Positions 9,730 to 20,147 of a DNA stretch of 64,000 nt are shown in pieces. The notes below the pieces were generated by a model. The model did not search any database. It saw only the letters and a program-made list of their open reading frames with translations, and had not been told where the DNA came from. Numbering within the stretch: position 1 is the stretch's first letter; every line of letters starts with the position of its first letter. The position numbers and the translations under genes were made by a program. The stretch lies in assembly GCF_003989665.1 (NCBI RefSeq), contig NZ_RZIJ01000009.1, forward strand, positions 1 through 64,000, in the 5' to 3' direction. This stretch comes from Azospirillum doebereinerae. Its GTDB lineage: Bacteria > Pseudomonadota > Alphaproteobacteria > Azospirillales > Azospirillaceae.

Positions 9730-10116
9730 TTGCCGGCGGACGACGAGTCCTGGCGCCAGGATCCCCAAGCCCCGGCGCCGGGAACGGCGCTGGGGCCGCT
9801 GGACGCCCTGCCCGATGGCGAGGCCAAGGAGTTCCGCTTCGGCGAGGGCCGCCGCGTCTTCTCGATGCTGACCATTCGCCAGGGGGACGCCGTCCGCGCC
9901 TACGTCAACGCCTGCCCGCATGTCTGGCTGCCGCTGACCTACCGGCACGGCCGGGTGCTCAGCGAAGACGGACGGCGCCTGATCTGCTCCAGTCACTTCG
10001 CTGAATTCTCGGTCGAGGACGGGCGGCCGTTGTCCGGCCCGGTGACGCCCGGCTGCCGTCTGGCGGCGGTGCCGGTCCTGGTCGATCCCGACGGCCTCGT
10101 CCGCATCGCGTCCTGA
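9730..10116 (+). CDS. Rieske [2Fe-2S] ferredoxin-like protein
   Basis: A small protein (128 residues from TTG 9730) with a Rieske cluster motif: CPH near residue 60 and CSSH about 21 residues later, in AYVNACPHVWLPL and LICSSHFAEFSVEDG. TTG 9730 has an excellent ribosome site (AGGAAGG, 5-nt gap) formed from the hppD stop region; GTG 9715 is an alternative that overlaps hppD. It is flanked by hppD and hmgA with short gaps, so it should be co-transcribed. Neither flanking dioxygenase needs a ferredoxin, so its role is unexplained. Confidence 0.85.
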   Translation: MPADDESWRQDPQAPAPGTALGPLDALPDGEAKEFRFGEGRRVFSMLTIRQGDAVRAYVNACPHVWLPLTYRHGRVLSEDGRRLICSSHFAEFSVEDGRPLSGPVTPGCRLAAVPVLVDPDGLVRIAS

Positions 10117-10146
10117 CCGCCCCTCCGTTCCGGGAGAGCCAAGCCC

Positions 10147-11448
10147 ATGAGTTTCCCCGCCCCCCTCGCCTACCAGTCCGGCTTCGGCAACGAGTTCGCC
10201 ACCGAGGCTCTGCCCGGCGCGCTGCCGGTCGGCCGCAACGCGCCGCAGCGCCCGCCCTACGGGCTCTACGCCGAACAGCTCTCGGGCACGGCCTTCACGG
10301 CGCCGCGCGCGCGCAACCGGCGCTCCTGGCTCTACCGCATCCGCCCGGCGGCGGTTCATCTGCCCTTCGAGCCGCTGGAGGGAAACCACCGGCTGCTCAG
10401 CCGCTTCGACGCGGTGCCGACGCCGCCCAACCAACTGCGCTGGGCCCCTCCGCCGATGCCGGACACGCCCACCGACTTCCTCGACGGGCTGGTCACCATG
10501 GCCGGCAACGGCGGGCCGGAGGCGCAGACCGGCTGCGGCATCCACCTCTACGCCGCCAACCGGCCGATGACCGGTCGCTTCTTCTACGACGCCGACGGCG
10601 AATTGCTGATCGTGCCGCAGCAGGGCCGGCTGCGCCTGCTCACCGAACTGGGCGTGCTGGAGGTCGAGCCGCAGGAGATCGCGCTGATCCCGCGAGGACT
10701 CCGTTTCCGCGTCGAGTTGCCGGACGGCACCGCGCGCGGCTATGTCTGCGAGAATTACGGGGCGCACTTCCAGCTTCCCGACCTCGGCCCCATCGGCGCC
10801 AACGGTCTGGCCAACCCGCGCGACTTCCTGACGCCCACGGCGTGGTACGAGGACATCGACGGCGATTTCGAACTGGTCGCCAAGTTCCTGGGCAATCTGT
10901 GGACCGCGCGGATCGGCCACTCGCCGCTCGACGTGGTCGCGTGGCACGGCAACTGCGCGCCTTGCAAATACGATTTGCGCCGTTTCAACACCATCGGCTC
11001 GATCAGCTTCGACCACCCCGATCCGTCGATCTTCCTGGTCCTGCAATCGCCGAGCGACACGCCCGGCGTGGACAGCATCGACTTCGTGATCTTCCCGCCG
11101 CGCTGGCTGGTGCAGCAGGACACCTTCCGGCCGCCCTGGTTCCACCGCAACTACGCCAGCGAGTTCATGGGCCTGATCGTTGGGGTCTACGACGCCAAGG
11201 AGGAGGGGTTCCTGCCCGGCGGCGCCAGCTTGCACAACTGCATGAGCGGCCACGGCCCCGACGCCGAGACCTTCGCCAAGGCGACCGCCGCCGACACGTC
11301 CGCCCCCCAGCGCGTCGCCGACACCATGGCCTTCATGGTCGAGACCCGCGCCGTCATCCGGCCGACGCGCTTCGCGCTGGAGACGGCGCAGCTCCAGCAC
11401 GAGTATTACCGCTGCTGGCAGGGGCTGGAGCGCCGTTTCCAGCCCTGA
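10147..11448 (+). CDS. hmgA: Homogentisate 1,2-dioxygenase
   Basis: A 433-residue ring-cleavage dioxygenase that converts homogentisate to 4-maleylacetoacetate. It opens with the family hallmark [19 protein letters not shown] and carries the iron-site blocks [18 protein letters not shown] (His and Glu ligands) and [15 protein letters not shown]. Length matches the family (about 430-445). It is the last gene of the hppD operon, 30 nt after the Rieske gene. Genes for the next two steps (maleylacetoacetate isomerase, fumarylacetoacetase) are not in the window. Confidence 0.97.
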   Translation: MSFPAPLAYQSGFGNEFATEALPGALPVGRNAPQRPPYGLYAEQLSGTAFTAPRARNRRSWLYRIRPAAVHLPFEPLEGNHRLLSRFDAVPTPPNQLRWAPPPMPDTPTDFLDGLVTMAGNGGPEAQTGCGIHLYAANRPMTGRFFYDADGELLIVPQQGRLRLLTELGVLEVEPQEIALIPRGLRFRVELPDGTARGYVCENYGAHFQLPDLGPIGANGLANPRDFLTPTAWYEDIDGDFELVAKFLGNLWTARIGHSPLDVVAWHGNCAPCKYDLRRFNTIGSISFDHPDPSIFLVLQSPSDTPGVDSIDFVIFPPRWLVQQDTFRPPWFHRNYASEFMGLIVGVYDAKEEGFLPGGASLHNCMSGHGPDAETFAKATAADTSAPQRVADTMAFMVETRAVIRPTRFALETAQLQHEYYRCWQGLERRFQP

Positions 11449-11508
11449 TGCCCTGGGTCGGGCGGGGGTTGCCGCGAAGCGTCGTCACCCTACGCTCCCC
11501 CGACCGCC

Positions 11509-14500
11509 TCAGGCTCCCGCCGCCTCCCCGTAACCGCCACCGCCCGGCGTCTCGACCACCAGCGCGTCGCCCGGCTGGACCGCCATGCGGTCCTGCGGGG
11601 CCAGTTCCTGCACACTGCCGTCCGCCCGCTGGATCCAGGTCCGGCCAAGCGCGCCGTCCGCCCCGCCCTTCAGGCCGAAGGGCGCCACCTTGCGGTGGTT
11701 GGCGAGGATGGCGGCGGTCATCGCCTCCAGGAAGCGCAGACGGCGGACCACCCCGTCGCCGCCGCGCCAGCGCCCCGCCCCGCCCGACCCGCGCCGGATG
11801 CGGAAGCTCTCGACCAGCACCGGGAAGCGCCATTCCAGCACCTCCGGGTCGGTCAGGCGCGAATTGGTCATGTGGGTCTGCACCGCGTCGGTCCCGTCGA
11901 AGCCGTCGCCAGCCCCCGAGCCACCGCAGACCGTCTCGTAGTACTGGTGCCGTTCGTTCCCGAAGGTCGTGTTGTTCATGGTGCCCTGGGCGGACGCCAT
12001 CACCCCCAGCGCGCCGAACAGCGCGTCGACGATGCATTGGCTGGTCTCGACGTTGCCGGCGACCACGGCGGCGGGGCTTTCGGGCGCCAGCATGCTGCCC
12101 TCGGGGATGACGATCTCGATGGGGCGCAGGCAGCCCTCGTTCATCGGGATGTCGTCGTCCACCAGCGTGCGGAAGACGTAGAGCACCGCCGCCCGGCACA
12201 CCGCCGAGGGGGCGTTGAAGTTGTTGGCGAGCTGCGCGCTGGTCCCGGTGAAGTCCACCTTGGCCGAGCGCGTCTCCCGGTCGATGGACACCGCCAGCGC
12301 GATGACCGCACCGTTGTCGAGCGTCACCGAGAAAGCCCCGTCGCGCAGCACGCCGATGGCGCGGCGGACCTGCTCCTCGGCGTTGTCCTGGACGTGGCGC
12401 ATGTAGGCGGCGACGGTGGTCAGCCCATGGGAGCGGACGATGCGGTGAAGCTCCCGCATGCCCTGCTCGTTGGCGGCGATCTGCGCCTTGAGATCGCCGA
12501 TGTTCTGCGCCGGGTTGCGCGCGGGGTGCGGGCCGGAGCCCAGCAGCTCCAGCAGTTCCTCCTCGCGGAACCGCCCGTCCTCGATCAGCGGCACGCAGTC
12601 CAGCAGCACGCCCTCGTCGGCGATGGTGACGCTGTCCGGCGGCATCGAGCCGGGGGTGATGCCGCCGACGTCGGCGTGGTGCCCGCGCGAGGCGACGAAG
12701 AACAGCAGCTCCTTCCCAGCCTCGTCGAACACCGGCGAGACGACGGTGATGTCGGGCAGATGGGTTCCGCCGTGGTAGGGGTCGTTCAGCGCGAAGACCT
12801 CGCCGGGGGCGAAGGCGCCGCCGCGCCGCTCCACCACCGCTCGCACGCTCTCGCCCATCGACCCCAGATGGACCGGCATGTGGGGGGCGTTGGCGATCAG
12901 CCCGCCGTCGCGGTCGAACAGCGCGCAGGAGAAGTCGAGCCGCTCCTTGATGTTCACCGAACGGGCGGTCTTCTCCAGCGTCACGCCCATGCGCTCGGCG
13001 ATGGACATGAACAGGTTGTTGAAGACCTCCAGCGTCACCGGGTCGGCCGTGGTCCCGGCGGCGAGGCGCTGGCTGGCCGGTTCCAGCCGGGTCATCACCA
13101 GATGGTTCTTGCGGGTGACCTCGGCGATCCAGCCCGGCTCGATCACCGTGGTGGCGACCGCCTCGGCCAGCACCGCCGGGCCGACGACGCGGTTGCCCGG
13201 CTGGAACTGGGCGCGGTCGTAGAGCGGGGCCTCGCGCGCCTTGTCGCCGGTGTAAAGCGCCACCGTGGCGAGCCGGCGCGGCAGGGCGCTGGTGGATTGG
13301 CCGGCGAAATCGGGATCCTCCGCCGCGTCGGTCAGGCCGACCGCCTCCAGCGTCACCGATTCCACCTCCAGCGCGGTGCCGGGGGTGAGGAAGCCGTAGC
13401 GGCGGCGGTGAGCGTCGGCAAAGGCCGCCGTCATGGCGACGCGCGACCCGAACGGCACCGCCAGCGCCGTGTCCGACCCCGACGCCTTGACGTGGACCCG
13501 GCGGTGGATGGTCTGGCGGTCCGCCGCGATGCCCTGGCGGGTCAGCTCGGCCCGCCCCTCGGTCTCCAGATCGGTGAGGAGCAGGGTCAGGCGGTCGACC
13601 ACCGCCTCGCTCAGCGGCCCCTCGACCGCGCGCTCGCGGATGGCGACGGTGTCGGCCAGCCCGATGCCGTAGGCCGACAGCACGCCGGCCTGCGGGTGCA
13701 GGAACACCCGCGTCATGCCCAGCGCGTCGGCGACCGCGCAGACATGCTGCCCGGCCGCGCCGCCGAAGCCGTTCAGCGTGTAATGGGTGACGTCGTGCCC
13801 GCGCTCCACCGAAATCTTCTTGATGGCGTTGGCCATGTTGTCCACCGCGATGCGCAGGAAGCCCTCGGCCACCTGATGCGGCGTCATCGTGGTGCCGAGC
13901 GCGGCGTTGACCGTTGCCGCCAGTTCGGTAAAGCGGGCCTTCACCACCTCGGCGTCGAGCGGCTGGTTCCCCTCCGGTCCGAAGACCTGCGGGAAGAAGC
14001 GCGGCTGGAGCTTGCCGACCATCACGTTGCAGTCGGTGACGGTCAGCGGCCCGCCGCGCCGGTAGCAGGCCGGGCCGGGGTTGGCCCCGGCGCTGTCCGG
14101 CCCGACGCGGAAGCGGGTGCCGTCGAAGACGCAGAGCGACCCGCCGCCGGCCGCCACCGTGTGGATGTGCATCATCGGCGCCCGCACCCGCACCCCGGCG
14201 ACGGTGGTGTCGAAGGCGCGCTCGTACTCCCCGGCGTAGTGCGACACGTCGGTCGAGGTGCCGCCCATGTCGAAGCCGATGACCTTGTCGAACCCCGCCA
14301 TCCGCGCGGTGCGCACGGCGCCGACCACGCCACCCGCCGGCCCCGACAGGATGGCGTCCTTGCCCTGGAAGCGCCGGGCGTCGGTCAACCCGCCGTTCGA
14401 CTGCATGAACATCAGCGGCACGCCGTTCAGGTCGCCGGCCACCCTGTCGACGTAACGGCGCAGGATCGGCGAGAGGTAGGCGTCGGCCACCGTGGTGTCG

Positions 14501-15165
14501 CCGCGCCCGACCAGCTTCATCAGCGGGCTGACCAGATGGCTGACCGAGACCTGGGTGAAGCCGACCGCGCGGGCCAGCGAGGCGACCTGACGCTCGTGCT
14601 CGGGGTAGCGGTAGCCGTGCATCAGCACCACGGCGGCGGCGCGGAAACCGAGCCGGTAGGCCTCCTCCAATCCGCGACGAACGGCGTGCAGGTCGACCGG
14701 CTTCAGGACGCGGCCGTCGGCCATCACCCGTTCCGGCACCTCGACCACACGGGTGTGGAGCTGTTCGGGCAGCACGATCCGCCGGGCGAAGATCTTGGGC
14801 CGCGCCTGATGCCCGATGCGGAGCTGGTCGCCGAAGCCCTCGGTCACCACCAGCACGGTCGGCTCGCCCTTGCGTTCCAACAGGGCGTTGGTGGCGACGG
14901 TCGTGCCCATCTTGACGGCCTCGACCGCGTCGGCCGGGATCGACTCGCCGGGCTTCAGTCCCAGCAGGTCGCGGATGCCCTGGACGGCGGCATCGGCGTA
15001 GCGCTCCGGGTTGTCGGACAACAGCTTGTGCGTGACGACCGCGCTGTCCGGGCGCCGCGCCACGATGTCGGTGAAGGTGCCCCCACGGTCGATCCAGAAC
15101 TGCCAGCGGCCACCCTCGTGGCCCAGTCCATTCTGGCCGTTCCCCTCACGCGTCTTGCCGTCCAT
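11509..15165 (-). CDS. Fused hydantoinase A/B (5-oxoprolinase-type) hydrolase
   Basis: A 1218-residue cytoplasmic enzyme joining a HyuA-type ATPase half and a HyuB half. The first half begins [18 protein letters not shown], then [29 protein letters not shown] and GAGGGS-like [12 protein letters not shown]. The second half starts near residue 705 ([20 protein letters not shown]) and has [16 protein letters not shown] and GMGTASGT-like blocks ending [10 protein letters not shown]. Fused A/B is the layout of bacterial and eukaryotic ATP-dependent 5-oxoprolinase, which opens 5-oxoproline to glutamate; hydantoin hydrolysis is the alternative. ATG 15165 is preferred to GTG 15195, although neither has a strong ribosome site. 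Confidence 0.93.
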   Translation of the reverse strand: MDGKTREGNGQNGLGHEGGRWQFWIDRGGTFTDIVARRPDSAVVTHKLLSDNPERYADAAVQGIRDLLGLKPGESIPADAVEAVKMGTTVATNALLERKGEPTVLVVTEGFGDQLRIGHQARPKIFARRIVLPEQLHTRVVEVPERVMADGRVLKPVDLHAVRRGLEEAYRLGFRAAAVVLMHGYRYPEHERQVASLARAVGFTQVSVSHLVSPLMKLVGRGDTTVADAYLSPILRRYVDRVAGDLNGVPLMFMQSNGGLTDARRFQGKDAILSGPAGGVVGAVRTARMAGFDKVIGFDMGGTSTDVSHYAGEYERAFDTTVAGVRVRAPMMHIHTVAAGGGSLCVFDGTRFRVGPDSAGANPGPACYRRGGPLTVTDCNVMVGKLQPRFFPQVFGPEGNQPLDAEVVKARFTELAATVNAALGTTMTPHQVAEGFLRIAVDNMANAIKKISVERGHDVTHYTLNGFGGAAGQHVCAVADALGMTRVFLHPQAGVLSAYGIGLADTVAIRERAVEGPLSEAVVDRLTLLLTDLETEGRAELTRQGIAADRQTIHRRVHVKASGSDTALAVPFGSRVAMTAAFADAHRRRYGFLTPGTALEVESVTLEAVGLTDAAEDPDFAGQSTSALPRRLATVALYTGDKAREAPLYDRAQFQPGNRVVGPAVLAEAVATTVIEPGWIAEVTRKNHLVMTRLEPASQRLAAGTTADPVTLEVFNNLFMSIAERMGVTLEKTARSVNIKERLDFSCALFDRDGGLIANAPHMPVHLGSMGESVRAVVERRGGAFAPGEVFALNDPYHGGTHLPDITVVSPVFDEAGKELLFFVASRGHHADVGGITPGSMPPDSVTIADEGVLLDCVPLIEDGRFREEELLELLGSGPHPARNPAQNIGDLKAQIAANEQGMRELHRIVRSHGLTTVAAYMRHVQDNAEEQVRRAIGVLRDGAFSVTLDNGAVIALAVSIDRETRSAKVDFTGTSAQLANNFNAPSAVCRAAVLYVFRTLVDDDIPMNEGCLRPIEIVIPEGSMLAPESPAAVVAGNVETSQCIVDALFGALGVMASAQGTMNNTTFGNERHQYYETVCGGSGAGDGFDGTDAVQTHMTNSRLTDPEVLEWRFPVLVESFRIRRGSGGAGRWRGGDGVVRRLRFLEAMTAAILANHRKVAPFGLKGGADGALGRTWIQRADGSVQELAPQDRMAVQPGDALVVETPGGGGYGEAAGA

Positions 15166-15277
15166 GCTCGCACCCAAGGCTCCGCCGCGCGGCACACGCG
15201 CCGCGCTTGAGGGCGGAGTTTCGCGATCCGGACGCCAACGTCAACGACTCAAATGACGCTCCCGAGGGCAGCGTCCA

Positions 15278-15841
15278 TCAGGCTGCGGCCAGATCGCTCT
15301 GGCCGGAGGAAAAGCTGGCGAGCAGGCTGTTGAACGCGCCCGATCCGTCCTCCAGCGCTTCCAGCGCGAAGGAGAACTGGTTGGGGGTCGGCAGATCAAA
15401 GCGGGCGGTGATCTCGCCGTATTCCATCTCCATCCTGCCGCCGAAGCGCCGCGCCAGGGCGCGCATGCGGATGTTCTCCGCCAGGCACAGCATGTGGACC
15501 TTGCCGATGGAGCGGTTGCGGGCGACGGTCAGCGCGCGGCGGATCAGCGTGCTGCCGACGCCCCGGCCCTGAAGCTCCGTCTCGACGCTGATGCCGAATT
15601 CGGCCTCGTTCGGCCACAGGACGCGGTCGCCGCACAGCTCCAGCGCGGCGCGCAGTTCGCCGTTCAGGAAGGCGCCGATCAGCGTGGTGCGCGTCCAGTC
15701 GATGGCGGCGCAGTGGCGCTCCAGCACCTCGTCCGACACGGTTCCGGCAAAGCGGGCGTAGCGGTCGGCAGGATCGAGGCGAAGAAGATGCGCCCGGTAG
15801 AGGGGCAGTTCGGTCGGCAGGATCTTGCGGATGACAGTCAT
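15278..15841 (-). CDS. GNAT family N-acetyltransferase
   Basis: A 187-residue GNAT protein. It opens with the ILPTELPLYRAHLLRLDPAD block and RYARFAG, as in small GNATs encoded near stress genes, and has the acetyl-CoA loop LQGRGVGSTLIRRALTVA. The last 30 residues are low in charge and Ser/Ala rich. A GAGCGAGAG ribosome site precedes ATG 15841. It stands alone, with 286 nt to the next divergent gene. The target (protein, polyamine or antibiotic) is not deducible. Confidence 0.85.
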   Translation of the reverse strand: MTVIRKILPTELPLYRAHLLRLDPADRYARFAGTVSDEVLERHCAAIDWTRTTLIGAFLNGELRAALELCGDRVLWPNEAEFGISVETELQGRGVGSTLIRRALTVARNRSIGKVHMLCLAENIRMRALARRFGGRMEMEYGEITARFDLPTPNQFSFALEALEDGSGAFNSLLASFSSGQSDLAAA

Positions 15842-16127
15842 GGCTCTCGCTCACGGTTCTCGATTTCGAAAACGCATTGCGCAGAACGTTCAACCCCAGA
15901 AAGCCGGTGCCGCCCCTCTTGCCGGGTCTGCGGTCACCGATGGACGGCGCTTTGTCACAGCCGTCTCTGTTGCAGTGCAACATGGACCGTTCGCTGGAAT
16001 TCGCAAGCGCTCATGAAAACTTTGCAAAGCGAACCGTTCTTTTCTGTTGCGGCAAGGACACAGTTGGCCCGGCCCGGCGCCGCCGTTATGCTTGGAGCGG
16101 CATCGGCGAATCGGGTGGGTTGAGTCC

Positions 16128-16928
16128 ATGAGCATCTGGGGAAAGATCCTCGGCGGAGCGGCGGGCTTCGCCATCGGCGGGCCGCTGGGCGCCCTGCTCG
16201 GCGCTCTGGCCGGACACGCGGTCGACCAGTTGAGCGATGGCCGGCTGAGCGACGGCTGCTGCGGCACGCCGTCCACCGGGGAGGCCGCCAAGGGGGACGA
16301 ACCGGACCCCGCCACCCAGACCATCGCCTTCACCATCGGCGTGATCGCGCTGGCCGCCAAGATGGCGCGGGCCGACGGCGTCGTCAAACGGGTGGAGGTG
16401 GACACCTTCAAGCGCCTGTTCCGCGTGCCCCCGGAGGAGTTGGACAACGTCGGGCGCGTCTTCGACCTCGCCCGCCGCGACACCCACGGCTTCGAGGAGT
16501 ACGCCCGGCAGATCGCCGACCTGTTCGAGGACCGCCACGCGGTGCTGGAGGAACTGCTCGACAGCCTGCTGATGATCGCCGAGGCCGACGACGAGCTGCA
16601 CGAGACGGAGGTCGCCTATCTGCGGGCGGTCGCCCACATCTTCGGCTTCGCCGACGCGGAGTTCGAACGCATCCTCGCCGGGCATCATCTGGCCGGGGAG
16701 AGCGACGAGACCGATCCCTACCATGTGCTGGGGATCCCCCGCGCCGCCGACGACGCGGCCGTGAAGACCGCCCACCGGCGGCTGGTGCGCGAGCATCACC
16801 CCGATCTGCTGGTCGCCCAGGGCATGCCCCAGGAGTTCATCGATCTGGCGACCCAGAAGATCGCCCTGATCAACGCCGCCTACGACCGCATCCGCAAGCA
16901 GCGGGAGGGCGCCGCCGTCCTCTCCTGA
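16128..16928 (+). CDS. DjlA-like co-chaperone (TerB plus J domain)
   Basis: A 266-residue protein. The first 35 residues form a glycine-rich hydrophobic segment (AAGFAIGGPLGALLGALAGH) that should anchor it in the inner membrane. A TerB domain follows (about 60-190: FTIGVIALAAKMARADG and LLMIAEADDELHETEVAYL). The C-terminal J domain (about 200-266) carries DPYHVLGIPRAA and the essential HPD in REHHPDLLVA, needed to stimulate DnaK ATPase. ATG 16128 is chosen because the upstream extension is unlike the family. Function in envelope proteostasis is inferred from DjlA. Confidence 0.9.
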   Translation: MSIWGKILGGAAGFAIGGPLGALLGALAGHAVDQLSDGRLSDGCCGTPSTGEAAKGDEPDPATQTIAFTIGVIALAAKMARADGVVKRVEVDTFKRLFRVPPEELDNVGRVFDLARRDTHGFEEYARQIADLFEDRHAVLEELLDSLLMIAEADDELHETEVAYLRAVAHIFGFADAEFERILAGHHLAGESDETDPYHVLGIPRAADDAAVKTAHRRLVREHHPDLLVAQGMPQEFIDLATQKIALINAAYDRIRKQREGAAVLS

Positions 16929-17057
16929 TCCAGCCCCTGATCCGGCCCGCGGACGGCAAAAGGCCCGATTTCGATTCGACCGCAAGGGCCGGAGTGCCGG
17001 TTCCGCCGCCCGATGCCAGATTGGCTGGACGACACGGAATTCGAACAGGAGTTGGCG

Positions 17058-18200
17058 ATGAGCACGTCCACCGCACCCGCCCCGACACCGGCAGAAACGG
17101 CGACCGAACGGGACCCGCGCTGGTTCCGCGTGCTGGCCCGCGACCGGAGCGCCGACGGCGAGTTCTGCTATTCGGTGGCGACGACCGGGGTCTATTGCCG
17201 CCCCTCCTGCCCGTCGCGGGCCGCGAACCCGAAGAACGTCCGCTTCCACCGGACGGCCGCCGACGCGGAGGCCGCTGGTTTCCGCCCCTGCCGGCGCTGC
17301 GAGCCCGACCGCCCGCCGCTGCGCGACCGGCACGCGGCCGGCATGGCCGCCATCTGCCGCCGGATCGACGAGGCCGAGGAGACGCCGAGCCTGAGCGAGC
17401 TGGCCCGGGAGGCCGGTCTCAGCCCGCATCATTTCCACCGCGTCTTCAAGGCGGTCGTCGGCGTGACGCCCAGGGACTACGCCACGGCAGGGCGGACCAG
17501 GCGGGTCCATGAAGAGCTTGCGCGCGGCGGCAGCGTGACCGAGGCCATCTACGGCGCCGGCTTCAATTCGAGCGGGCGGTTCTACGAGGCTTCCGACGCG
17601 ATGCTGGGGATGACGCCCGGCGACTACCAAGCCGGCGGCACCAACGCCAACATCCGCTTCGCCGTCGGCGACTGCTCGCTGGGTTCGATTCTGGTGGCCA
17701 TGAGCGACCGGGGCGTCTGCGCCATCCTGATCGGCGAGGATCCCGAAGCGCTGCTGCGCGACCTGCAGGACCGCTTTCCCCACGCCCGCCTGATCGGCGG
17801 CGACGGGGCGTTCGAGAGCGTCGTCGCCACGGTGGTCGGCTTCGTCGAAGCGCCGGGGATCGGCCTGGACCTGCCGCTGGACCTGCGCGGCACCGCGTTC
17901 CAGCGGCGCGTGTGGCAGGCGCTGCGCGCCATCCCGCCCGGCACGACCGCCAGCTACGCCGAGATCGCCGCGCGGATCGGTGCGCCCAAGGCGGTCCGGG
18001 CGGTGGCCGGGGCCTGCGCGGCCAACGCGCTGGCGGTCGCCATCCCCTGCCACCGGGTGGTACGGAGCGACGGGGCGCTGTCCGGCTACCGTTGGGGCAT
18101 CGAGCGCAAGCGCGCCCTGATCGAACGCGAGGCGGAACCGGCGCCCGCCGGCATGGCGGCGGACCATGCCGACAGGGTCAGGGCGACCGCGCGTTCATGA
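17058..18200 (+). CDS. ada: Ada: methyl-responsive regulator and O6-methylguanine-DNA methyltransferase
   Basis: A 380-residue bifunctional adaptive-response protein. The N-terminal zinc/methyl-acceptor domain has GVYCRPSCPS and FRPCRRCEPD, supplying four cysteines (the first is the phosphotriester methyl acceptor). An AraC-type HTH follows (LARGGSVTEAIYGAGFNSSG). The C-terminal methyltransferase has the active site PCHRVVRSDGALSGYRWG, with Cys accepting methyl from O6-methylguanine. ATG 17058 follows AGGAGTTGGCG. It repairs alkylation damage and, when methylated, activates repair genes. No alkB or alkA lies beside it. Confidence 0.97.
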   Translation: MSTSTAPAPTPAETATERDPRWFRVLARDRSADGEFCYSVATTGVYCRPSCPSRAANPKNVRFHRTAADAEAAGFRPCRRCEPDRPPLRDRHAAGMAAICRRIDEAEETPSLSELAREAGLSPHHFHRVFKAVVGVTPRDYATAGRTRRVHEELARGGSVTEAIYGAGFNSSGRFYEASDAMLGMTPGDYQAGGTNANIRFAVGDCSLGSILVAMSDRGVCAILIGEDPEALLRDLQDRFPHARLIGGDGAFESVVATVVGFVEAPGIGLDLPLDLRGTAFQRRVWQALRAIPPGTTASYAEIAARIGAPKAVRAVAGACAANALAVAIPCHRVVRSDGALSGYRWGIERKRALIEREAEPAPAGMAADHADRVRATARS

Positions 18201-18328
18201 TGCCGAAGAAGCGGGAAATTCCGGACGGACAGCGCCGCACCACGACGTGAGGATGCATCGGCAAAAAGATTGTCGCGCCACGACCGACGGCCCGCCTTAC
18301 AATGTTGGCATGGTCCATGGAGGACATC

Positions 18329-19516
18329 ATGACAATCAACCGTCGTAAGCTCGGCATCGGCGCGGCGGGCGCGCTGGTCGCCGCCTCGATCCTTCCACGT
18401 CCGGCCATCGCGCAGAGCCAACCCATCCGGATCGGCTGGCTGGTCGCCCTGACCGGGCCGATCTCCGCTTCCGCCGCCGGGCATCACCGGGGCACGATCC
18501 TGGGGGCCGAAACCATCAACGCGGCCGGCGGCGTCAAGGGGCGCCGGATCGAGATCGTCACGCAGGACACCCAGGGCGATCCGTCGAAGGCGGTCGGCGG
18601 CGCCCAGCGGATGATCGCGGACAAGGTGGACGCGCTGTGGGGGCCGACCAGTTCGGGCGAATCGCTGGCGATCACCGCGCTGGTCGCCAAGGCGAAGATG
18701 CCCAACATCCACCCTTGCGTGATCGACAGCCTGATCGAACCGCTGCGCTACCCCAACGCCTTCCGCTCGGCGCCGTCCAACGCGCAATGGGACGAAGCGG
18801 TGCGCCATTATTGCCGGTCGGTCCTGAAAACCAAGCGGGTCGCGCTGTTCGGCGACACGTCGGCATACGGCGTCAACGCGGTCAACGATTCGGCGCGAAG
18901 CTTCGTCACGGACGGGATGGAGATCGCCGACAAGGCCAGCATCGACCCGACCCAGACCGACCTGCTTGCCGATCTGCGGCGGGCGCGCGAGTCCGGCGCC
19001 GAAGCCGTCGTGTTGTGGAGCAATTCGGTGGGCCTCGTGTCGCGCCTGCTGAACGCGCGCGCCGCCGTGAGCTGGGACGTTTCGGTCGTCGGCCACCCGA
19101 CGCTTTCGTCGGGCGCCATCGGCCCGCAGCTCGCCAAGCTGGCCAACTGGGAAAACGTCTTCGCGCTCGGCTTCCGCAGTTCCAGCCACCACGGCGCGGG
19201 CCGGACCCTGCCGCCGCGCAGCCAGGAGTTCCTGCAACGCTTCCGCGACCGCGTGCCCTTGAACGATACCCTGCTGTGGTGGGTGACCTGCGGCTTCGAC
19301 GCGGTGTCGCTGATCGCCGAGGCGGCCGGCAACGCCGGCTCCGCCCCCTCCGAGATCATCGGCTACTGGAACACGCTGAAGAAGCGGCCCGGCTATTTCG
19401 GCGAGTACAGCTTCTCGCCCAACGACCACGACGGCTACAACGTCAAGGACGTGGTGATGTCGGTGGCCAATTCCGGCCGCGACGGCACCTTCGACCTCGC
19501 CCCCGGCTACGGTTGA
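18329..19516 (+). CDS. Branched-chain amino acid/urea-type ABC substrate-binding protein (orphan)
   Basis: A 395-residue periplasmic binding protein of the LivJ/UrtA type. A twin-arginine-like leader (NRRKLGIGAAGALVAASIL, cleavage after AIAQ) leads into IRIGWLVALTGPISASAAGH and NAAGGVKGRRIEIVTQDTQG, the family opening. ATG 18329 follows GGAGGACATC. No permease or ATPase gene adjoins it. Instead it converges on a two-component system with 16 nt between stops, so it could present a ligand to that sensor or feed a distant transporter. The ligand is unknown. Confidence 0.9.
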   Translation: MTINRRKLGIGAAGALVAASILPRPAIAQSQPIRIGWLVALTGPISASAAGHHRGTILGAETINAAGGVKGRRIEIVTQDTQGDPSKAVGGAQRMIADKVDALWGPTSSGESLAITALVAKAKMPNIHPCVIDSLIEPLRYPNAFRSAPSNAQWDEAVRHYCRSVLKTKRVALFGDTSAYGVNAVNDSARSFVTDGMEIADKASIDPTQTDLLADLRRARESGAEAVVLWSNSVGLVSRLLNARAAVSWDVSVVGHPTLSSGAIGPQLAKLANWENVFALGFRSSSHHGAGRTLPPRSQEFLQRFRDRVPLNDTLLWWVTCGFDAVSLIAEAAGNAGSAPSEIIGYWNTLKKRPGYFGEYSFSPNDHDGYNVKDVVMSVANSGRDGTFDLAPGYG

Positions 19517-19532
19517 CGCGGCCGGGCGGGCC

Positions 19533-20147
19533 TCACCCTTCTTCCAGGCGCATCCGCATCCGGGCCAGTTCCGGGGCGTTGCGGGCCTCCATCTTCTCCA
19601 GCACGCGGGCGCGGTGGGTCTCCACCGTGCGGGTGCCGATGTCCAGCCGGCGGGCGATGGTCTTGTTCGGCAGGCCCTGCGCGACCAGTTCCATCACCTC
19701 GCGCTCGCGCGGGCTGAGCAGGTCCATGCGGCGGCGGATGCGGGCGGCCTCGGCGTCGGCCTGCCGCCCCGCCGCATCGCGCGCGAAAGCCTCCCGCACG
19801 CGCTCGATCAGCCGGTCCTCGTCGAAGGGCTTCTGCAGGAAATCGATCGCCCCAGCCCGGAAGGCCCGGACGGCGGCGGGCACGTCGCCATGCCCGGTGA
19901 CGACGATCACCGGCAGGGTCAGACCGCGCCGCGCCATCTCCTGCTGGAGAGCCAACCCGTCCATGCCCGGCATGCGGATGTCGAGCACCGCGCAGCCCGG
20001 CTGGCCGGGATCGACCGCGTCGAGAAATTCGGCGGCCGAGGCGTAGGTCCGCACCGCCAGCCCGGCCAGCTCCAGATGAACGGCCAGCGCATCGCGGACG
20101 GCCTCGTCGTCGTCCACCACGAAGGTGACGGGCGGGTCGGTGATCAT
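19533..20147 (-). CDS. FixJ/LuxR-type response regulator
   Basis: A 204-residue response regulator. The receiver domain (1-125) has VVDDDEAVRDAL, the phosphorylatable Asp in AVLDIRMPGMDG (near 56), and the Lys in FLQKPFDEDRL. The output domain is a LuxR HTH, LLSPREREVMELVAQGLPNK and TVETHRARVLEKM. Its start overlaps the stop of the upstream kinase by 4 bp, indicating one operon and partner proteins. It should bind DNA as a phosphorylated dimer; the target genes are unknown. Confidence 0.95.
   Translation of the reverse strand: MITDPPVTFVVDDDEAVRDALAVHLELAGLAVRTYASAAEFLDAVDPGQPGCAVLDIRMPGMDGLALQQEMARRGLTLPVIVVTGHGDVPAAVRAFRAGAIDFLQKPFDEDRLIERVREAFARDAAGRQADAEAARIRRRMDLLSPREREVMELVAQGLPNKTIARRLDIGTRTVETHRARVLEKMEARNAPELARMRMRLEEG

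Noticed and set aside
11695..15210. 1171-codon open frame opposite the hydantoinase/oxoprolinase gene
   Set aside because: It is an antisense shadow with His/Gly/Arg-rich text. The minus-strand protein has intact HyuA and HyuB motifs.
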